Positions 6,182 through 8,846 of a stretch of DNA of 8,846 nt are shown here, piece after piece. Position 1 is the stretch's first letter. Every line of letters begins with the position of its first letter. The notes beneath the pieces were generated by a model. The model saw nothing but the letters and a program-made list of their open reading frames with translations. It was not told the origin of the DNA and ran no database searches. The DNA is from an uncultured Alphaproteobacteria bacterium (GTDB lineage Bacteria > Pseudomonadota > Alphaproteobacteria > Rhizobiales > Beijerinckiaceae): positions 1-8,846 of the forward strand of contig CALCZO010000240.1 in the NCBI GenBank assembly GCA_937903315.1. The letters are read 5' to 3'. A program made the position numbers and the translations under genes.

Positions 6182-6985
6182 TCAGCGTGCCCGGCGCCAC
6201 AGCCACAGCCCGACGGCGAACACCGGCAGCGACAGCAGCATGCCCATCGTCAGCCAGCCGCCGGCGAGAAAACCGAGATGCTCGTCCGGCTCGCGGAAGA
6301 ATTCACCGAGAAACCGGGCGACTCCGTAGCCCATGCCGAACACGCCGGTCAGCCGGCCGGGGCGCACAAAGCCAAACCGCCGCGAGGCCCAGATCATCAG
6401 GACCAACAGCACCGCGCCTTCCAGCGCCGCCTCATACAGCTGGCTCGGGTGGCGCGGTTCCGGCCCGGCACCGGGGAAGATCACCGCCCACGGCACATCG
6501 GCCACCCGGCCCCACAATTCGCCGTTGATGAAATTGGCGATCCGCCCGAGCAGCAGGCCGACCGGCACCACGGTCGAGCACAGATCATAGACCGACAGCG
6601 TCGCAAGCCCCTTCGCCCGCGCAAACAGATGTGCCGCGACAGCAGCCCCGATCAGGCCGCCATGGAACGACATGCCCCCCTGCCAGATCTGGAGGATCTC
6701 TGCCGGATTGGCGAGAAAATACGGCAGGTTGTAGAACAGGACCTCGCCGATCCGCCCGCCAAGCACGATGCCGAGCGCCATGTAGACGATGAGATCATCG
6801 AGCGCGGCATCGCTCGGGGCCTTGACCACGCCCCACAGCGCCGTCCGGCGGGACAGCCGCCGCGCCCACCACCAGCCGATCAGCAGACCGCCGATGTAGG
6901 CGAGCGCATACCAGCGCACCTGCAACGGGCCGAGCGACAGCGCGACAGGATCGATGGCGGGAAAGGCGATGGCGAAAACGGGCAT
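6182..6985 (-). CDS. lgt: Prolipoprotein diacylglyceryl transferase Lgt
   Basis: A 267-residue inner-membrane enzyme, started at ATG 6985 (MPVFAIAFPAIDPV, the usual beginning). The frame is open to 7072, but the extra 29 residues do not fit the family; no clear Shine-Dalgarno is seen at either start. The Lgt signature GRIANFINGELWGR is at 147-160, with Arg148, Asn151 and Gly159 at the spacing of essential E. coli residues Arg143, Asn146 and Gly154. His108 in GGMSFHGG (103-110) matches the catalytic His103, and RHPSQLYE (178-185) and FFREPDE (229-235) are also typical. About seven hydrophobic segments can be seen, the first around 21-40. It transfers diacylglycerol from phosphatidylglycerol to the lipobox Cys of prolipoproteins, the first step of lipoprotein maturation. 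First gene of the operon, divergent from ubiK. Confidence 0.96.
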   Translation of the reverse strand: MPVFAIAFPAIDPVALSLGPLQVRWYALAYIGGLLIGWWWARRLSRRTALWGVVKAPSDAALDDLIVYMALGIVLGGRIGEVLFYNLPYFLANPAEILQIWQGGMSFHGGLIGAAVAAHLFARAKGLATLSVYDLCSTVVPVGLLLGRIANFINGELWGRVADVPWAVIFPGAGPEPRHPSQLYEAALEGAVLLVLMIWASRRFGFVRPGRLTGVFGMGYGVARFLGEFFREPDEHLGFLAGGWLTMGMLLSLPVFAVGLWLWRRAR

Positions 6986-7037
6986 GGCGCGGTCACGTGG
7001 GTCGCAGGAAGGGATCGCCCGCGCCGACGACGCAGGC

Positions 7038-7066
7038 ATGACAGAACAGGCAAATGCGTGTAACAG
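7038..7066 (+). promoter_or_regulatory. Candidate promoter for ubiK
   Basis: In the 108-bp divergent gap between lgt and ubiK, ATGACA (7038-7043) and TAACAG (7061-7066) are 17 bp apart and match the sigma-70-type consensus at five of six and three of six bases. Transcription would begin near 7073, leaving a leader of about 20 nt that includes AGGA at 7081-7084. No convincing promoter was found in the other direction for lgt. Confidence 0.3.
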
Positions 7067-7093
7067 ACCCAAACGCCAACAGGAACACGCACG

Positions 7094-7354
7094 ATGACGT
7101 CCAATCCGCTTCTCGACAATCTCTCCCGCATGATGACCGACGCCATGGGCGTTGCACAGGGCGTCAAGAAGGAAGCTGACGGTGTGTTCCGGACCCAGAT
7201 CGAGCGGCTGCTGCGCGATATCGACGTGGTGACGCGCGAGGAATTCGAGGCGGTGCGCGAGATGGCCGCCAATGCCCGCGACGAGAACGAGCGTCTGGCC
7301 GCCCGGATCGAGGCGCTCGAAGCAGCCCTCGCTGCCCGCGCAACAAAAAAATAA
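7094..7354 (+). CDS. ubiK: Ubiquinone biosynthesis accessory factor UbiK (BMFP/YqiC family)
   Basis: An 86-residue protein of the membrane-fusogenic (BMFP, formerly DUF526) family. The N-terminal part (NPLLDNLSRMMTDAMGVAQG, 4-23) is an amphipathic helix that in relatives binds lipid; the middle carries VVTREEFEAVREMA (45-58), the most conserved stretch; and the C-terminus (about 58-84) is a coiled coil rich in Ala, Glu and Arg that drives trimerisation. E. coli UbiK binds UbiJ and helps the soluble Ubi complex make ubiquinone aerobically. The start has AGGA 9 nt upstream. It is slightly shorter than E. coli YqiC. It stands alone and divergent from lgt, as often in alphaproteobacteria, and a 276-bp gap follows. 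Confidence 0.92.
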   Translation: MTSNPLLDNLSRMMTDAMGVAQGVKKEADGVFRTQIERLLRDIDVVTREEFEAVREMAANARDENERLAARIEALEAALAARATKK

Positions 7355-7581
7355 CAGCCGGCATCACCGAATCTGTGGAATCCCGCTTTTCCGCTGTTGT
7401 CGGATCGTCGCAAATCACCGAGTCTTGCACGTGTTGGACCTGAACCGGTCCGGCGCGTGACAGGCAGGATGAATGGGGCGGACAGGGTACTGTCGTCCGC
7501 TGTTCTCCCGGCAGATTTCCTGGTGAGTTTCCAAGGATTTGCAGCATCCGTTGTACGGGTGGGGGCACTGTTTTCTCGCGC

Positions 7582-7612
7582 GCCGGAGTCCCCCTGATGG
7601 GGCAGGCCCGGC
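7582..7612 (+). promoter_or_regulatory. Hairpin in the leader of the YbjN gene
   Basis: A two-part stem: GCCGG (7582-7586) pairs with CCGGC (7608-7612), and inside it CCCC (7591-7594) pairs with GGGG (7599-7602) around a TGAT loop, with small internal loops between. It ends 5 nt before the purine-rich ribosome binding site AAGAGGA (7618-7624). No T-run follows, so it is not an intrinsic terminator; a leader structure affecting mRNA stability or translation is possible. Confidence 0.35.
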
Positions 7613-7617
7613 TGGAC

Positions 7618-7624
7618 AAGAGGA
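7618..7624 (+). promoter_or_regulatory. Ribosome binding site fixing the GTG start of the YbjN gene
   Basis: AAGAGGA lies 6 nt before GTG 7631. No ATG in this frame occurs close by; the first in-frame ATG would remove most of the conserved domain, so the GTG start is well supported. Confidence 0.7.
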
Positions 7625-7630
7625 CATCGC

Positions 7631-8128
7631 GTGCTGACAGAGCTTGATACCGGGCGCAACGAACACCCTGTCGACATCGTCGAACAGGTGGCCGCGCTCA
7701 ACCAATGGCAATTTGAACGCCCTGTGGTGGACGAGATTTCCATCGCGATCACCGGCGGCTGGTCCGATTACCATGCCGGCTTCACATGGATCGAGACGCT
7801 GGAGGCGCTGCATCTGGGCTGTGCCTTCGACCTCAGGGTGCCCGAACAGCGGCGATCCGAAGTGCTGAAGCTGATCTCGATGATCAACGAGCAGATGTTC
7901 GTCGGTCATTTCGATCTGTGGCCGAGCGAGAATGTCGTGATGTTCCGCCATTCGCTGCTGCTCGTCGGCAACGGGCAGGCCAGCCCCGAACAATGCGAGA
8001 CGCTGCTGACCATCGCCATCGACGCCTGCGAGCGCTACTATCAGGCGTTCCAGTTCGTCGTCTGGGCCGGGCGCACGGCGCGCGAGGCCTTGGCCGGTGC
8101 GATGTTCGAGACGGTAGGATCTGCGTGA
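7631..8128 (+). CDS. YbjN domain-containing protein
   Basis: A 165-residue soluble protein with a GTG start chosen from the strong AAGAGGA 6 nt upstream. It belongs to the YbjN family, whose fold resembles type III secretion chaperones. The typical alphaproteobacterial pattern is clear: WSDYHAGFTWIETLEALHLGCAFDL (44-68), INEQMFVGHFDLW (85-97), VVMFRHSLLL (102-111) and ERYYQAFQFVVWAG (134-147). There is no signal peptide or membrane segment, so it should be cytoplasmic. E. coli YbjN has been tied to stress tolerance, motility and multicopy suppression, but the molecular role is unknown. Its stop overlaps the proC ATG by one base (TGATG), so the two are almost surely co-transcribed and coupled; this arrangement is common in Rhizobiales and hints at a link with proC that has not been explained. 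Confidence 0.92.
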   Translation: MLTELDTGRNEHPVDIVEQVAALNQWQFERPVVDEISIAITGGWSDYHAGFTWIETLEALHLGCAFDLRVPEQRRSEVLKLISMINEQMFVGHFDLWPSENVVMFRHSLLLVGNGQASPEQCETLLTIAIDACERYYQAFQFVVWAGRTAREALAGAMFETVGSA

Positions 8129-8846
8129 TGGACACGGTGCGGTCTCTGGTTCTGGTCGGCGGCGGCAAGATGGGCGGCGCCATGCTGGAAGGCTGGCTGA
8201 AACAGGGGCTTGCTCCGGCGTCCGTCACGGTGATCGACCCGCATCCCTCGCCGTGGCTGCTCGAACAGGCTGCCCGCCATGGCTTTGCGCTCAACCCGGA
8301 TCAACCGGGCGAGGCGGAGGTGCTGGTTCTCGCCGTCAAGCCGCAGATGCTCGAATCCGCCGCCGGTCTGGTTGACCGTCTCGCCGGGCCCGAGACGCTC
8401 GTCATTTCCGTTCTTGCCGGCAAGACGATTGCTGATCTTGCCGCGCGGATGCCGCGCGCCCGCGCCTTCGTCCGGGCGATGCCCAACACGCCGGCCGCCG
8501 TCGGCCGCGGCATCACCGGCGTCGCTGTCGCATCCGGCATGGCGGCGGAACGCGCGGCGCTGGCCATGCGCCTGCTCGCCGCCATCGGCACGGTGGTCGA
8601 TGTCGGCGAGGAGCGGCTGATCGATGCGGTCACCGCCGTCTCGGGCTCGGGGCCGGCCTATGTGTTCCACATGGTCGAATGTCTTGCCCGTGCCGGCGAA
8701 GCGGCAGGCCTGCCGGCGGATGTGGCGGCTCAACTCGCCCGTGCCACGATCGAAGGCGCCGGCGAACTGCTGTTCCGCGAACCCCAGACCAGCCCGGCCC
8801 AGCTCAGGATCAACGTGACCTCTCCGGGCGGCACCACCGCCGCCGC
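8128..8846 (+). CDS. proC: Pyrroline-5-carboxylate reductase, 5' part (runs off the window)
   Basis: The first 239 codons are present without a stop; about 30 codons of a usual 270-residue enzyme should lie to the right. Motifs: NAD(P)-binding GGGKMG (11-16), AVKPQ (69-73), MPNTPA (118-123), SGSGPAY (172-178) and the ProC signature TSPGGTTA (231-238), all in the expected order and spacing. It reduces 1-pyrroline-5-carboxylate to L-proline with NAD(P)H, the last step of proline synthesis, in the cytoplasm as an oligomer. The ATG shares its first base with the YbjN stop, so translation is coupled to that gene; no separate ribosome site is needed. No frameshift or missing key residue is seen in the part present. 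Confidence 0.96.
   Translation, partial: MDTVRSLVLVGGGKMGGAMLEGWLKQGLAPASVTVIDPHPSPWLLEQAARHGFALNPDQPGEAEVLVLAVKPQMLESAAGLVDRLAGPETLVISVLAGKTIADLAARMPRARAFVRAMPNTPAAVGRGITGVAVASGMAAERAALAMRLLAAIGTVVDVGEERLIDAVTAVSGSGPAYVFHMVECLARAGEAAGLPADVAAQLARATIEGAGELLFREPQTSPAQLRINVTSPGGTTAA

Larger units (their letters stand above)
7355..7630 (+). other. Intergenic region between ubiK and the YbjN gene
   Basis: A 276-bp gap with no convincing gene; a 42-codon frame from ATG 7469 lacks a well-spaced ribosome site and any family resemblance. An inverted repeat GGACC (7436-7440) / GGTCC (7446-7450) with a 6-nt loop is present, and a larger hairpin lies at 7582-7612. The promoter of the YbjN-proC pair is expected here, but I could not find a clear -35/-10 pair. 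No strong terminator for ubiK is visible. Confidence 0.4.

Noticed and set aside
6278..7063. Plus-strand frame of 261 codons opposite lgt
   Set aside because: It is antisense to the conserved Lgt signature and has shadow-like composition rich in Arg, His and Gln.
6986..7072. 29-residue N-terminal extension of Lgt
   Set aside because: The family begins at the ATG at 6985; the added residues are not conserved in type and would take up most of the divergent promoter gap.
7469..7597. Possible 42-codon small protein between ubiK and the YbjN gene
   Set aside because: The purine-rich stretch lies too close to the ATG for a normal ribosome site, and codon use and composition look like read-through of intergenic DNA.

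Overview
This is a GC-rich chromosomal stretch of ordinary housekeeping genes. The protein families and gene order (lgt-midA-pgeF as a compact operon, ubiK divergent from lgt, a YbjN-domain gene fused tightly to proC, and a small outer-membrane barrel with an 'ADL...YTWTGLYAG' mature N-terminus) point to an alphaproteobacterium, most likely of the order Hyphomicrobiales/Rhizobiales. The genus cannot be fixed by eye. There are no signs of phage, insertion sequences, CRISPR, tRNA or rRNA.

Layout. Positions 1-1202 (+): the 3' end of a periplasmic RNase T2 gene, then rlmJ (23S rRNA m6A2030 methyltransferase). Positions 1203-1389: the leader of a cold-shock protein gene (1390-1602, +), which converges on an outer-membrane beta-barrel gene (2465-1686, -). 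A perfect 10-bp hairpin between them probably terminates both. Positions 2466-2749 are an AT-rich divergent intergenic region. Positions 2750-4293 (+): a WaaE/KdtX-like family-2 glycosyltransferase and a pteridine-reductase-like SDR that overlap by 4 nt. The SDR stop abuts the stop of pgeF (-) with no gap. Positions 6985-4294 (-): lgt, midA, pgeF, read in that order. Position 7094 onward (+): ubiK, a 276-bp gap with a hairpin, a YbjN-domain gene with a GTG start, and the 5' part of proC running off the right edge.

Functional themes: the cell envelope (RNase T2 in the periplasm, barrel protein, lipooligosaccharide core glycosyltransferase, Lgt for lipoproteins, PgeF for peptidoglycan fidelity), respiration (MidA for complex I, UbiK for ubiquinone) and basic metabolism (RlmJ, pteridine reduction, proline synthesis). 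I do not see a clearly novel system. The points most worth a second look are the PTR1-type catalytic residues of the SDR and its coupling to a glycosyltransferase, the TGATCA double stop, and the structured or repeated non-coding segments.
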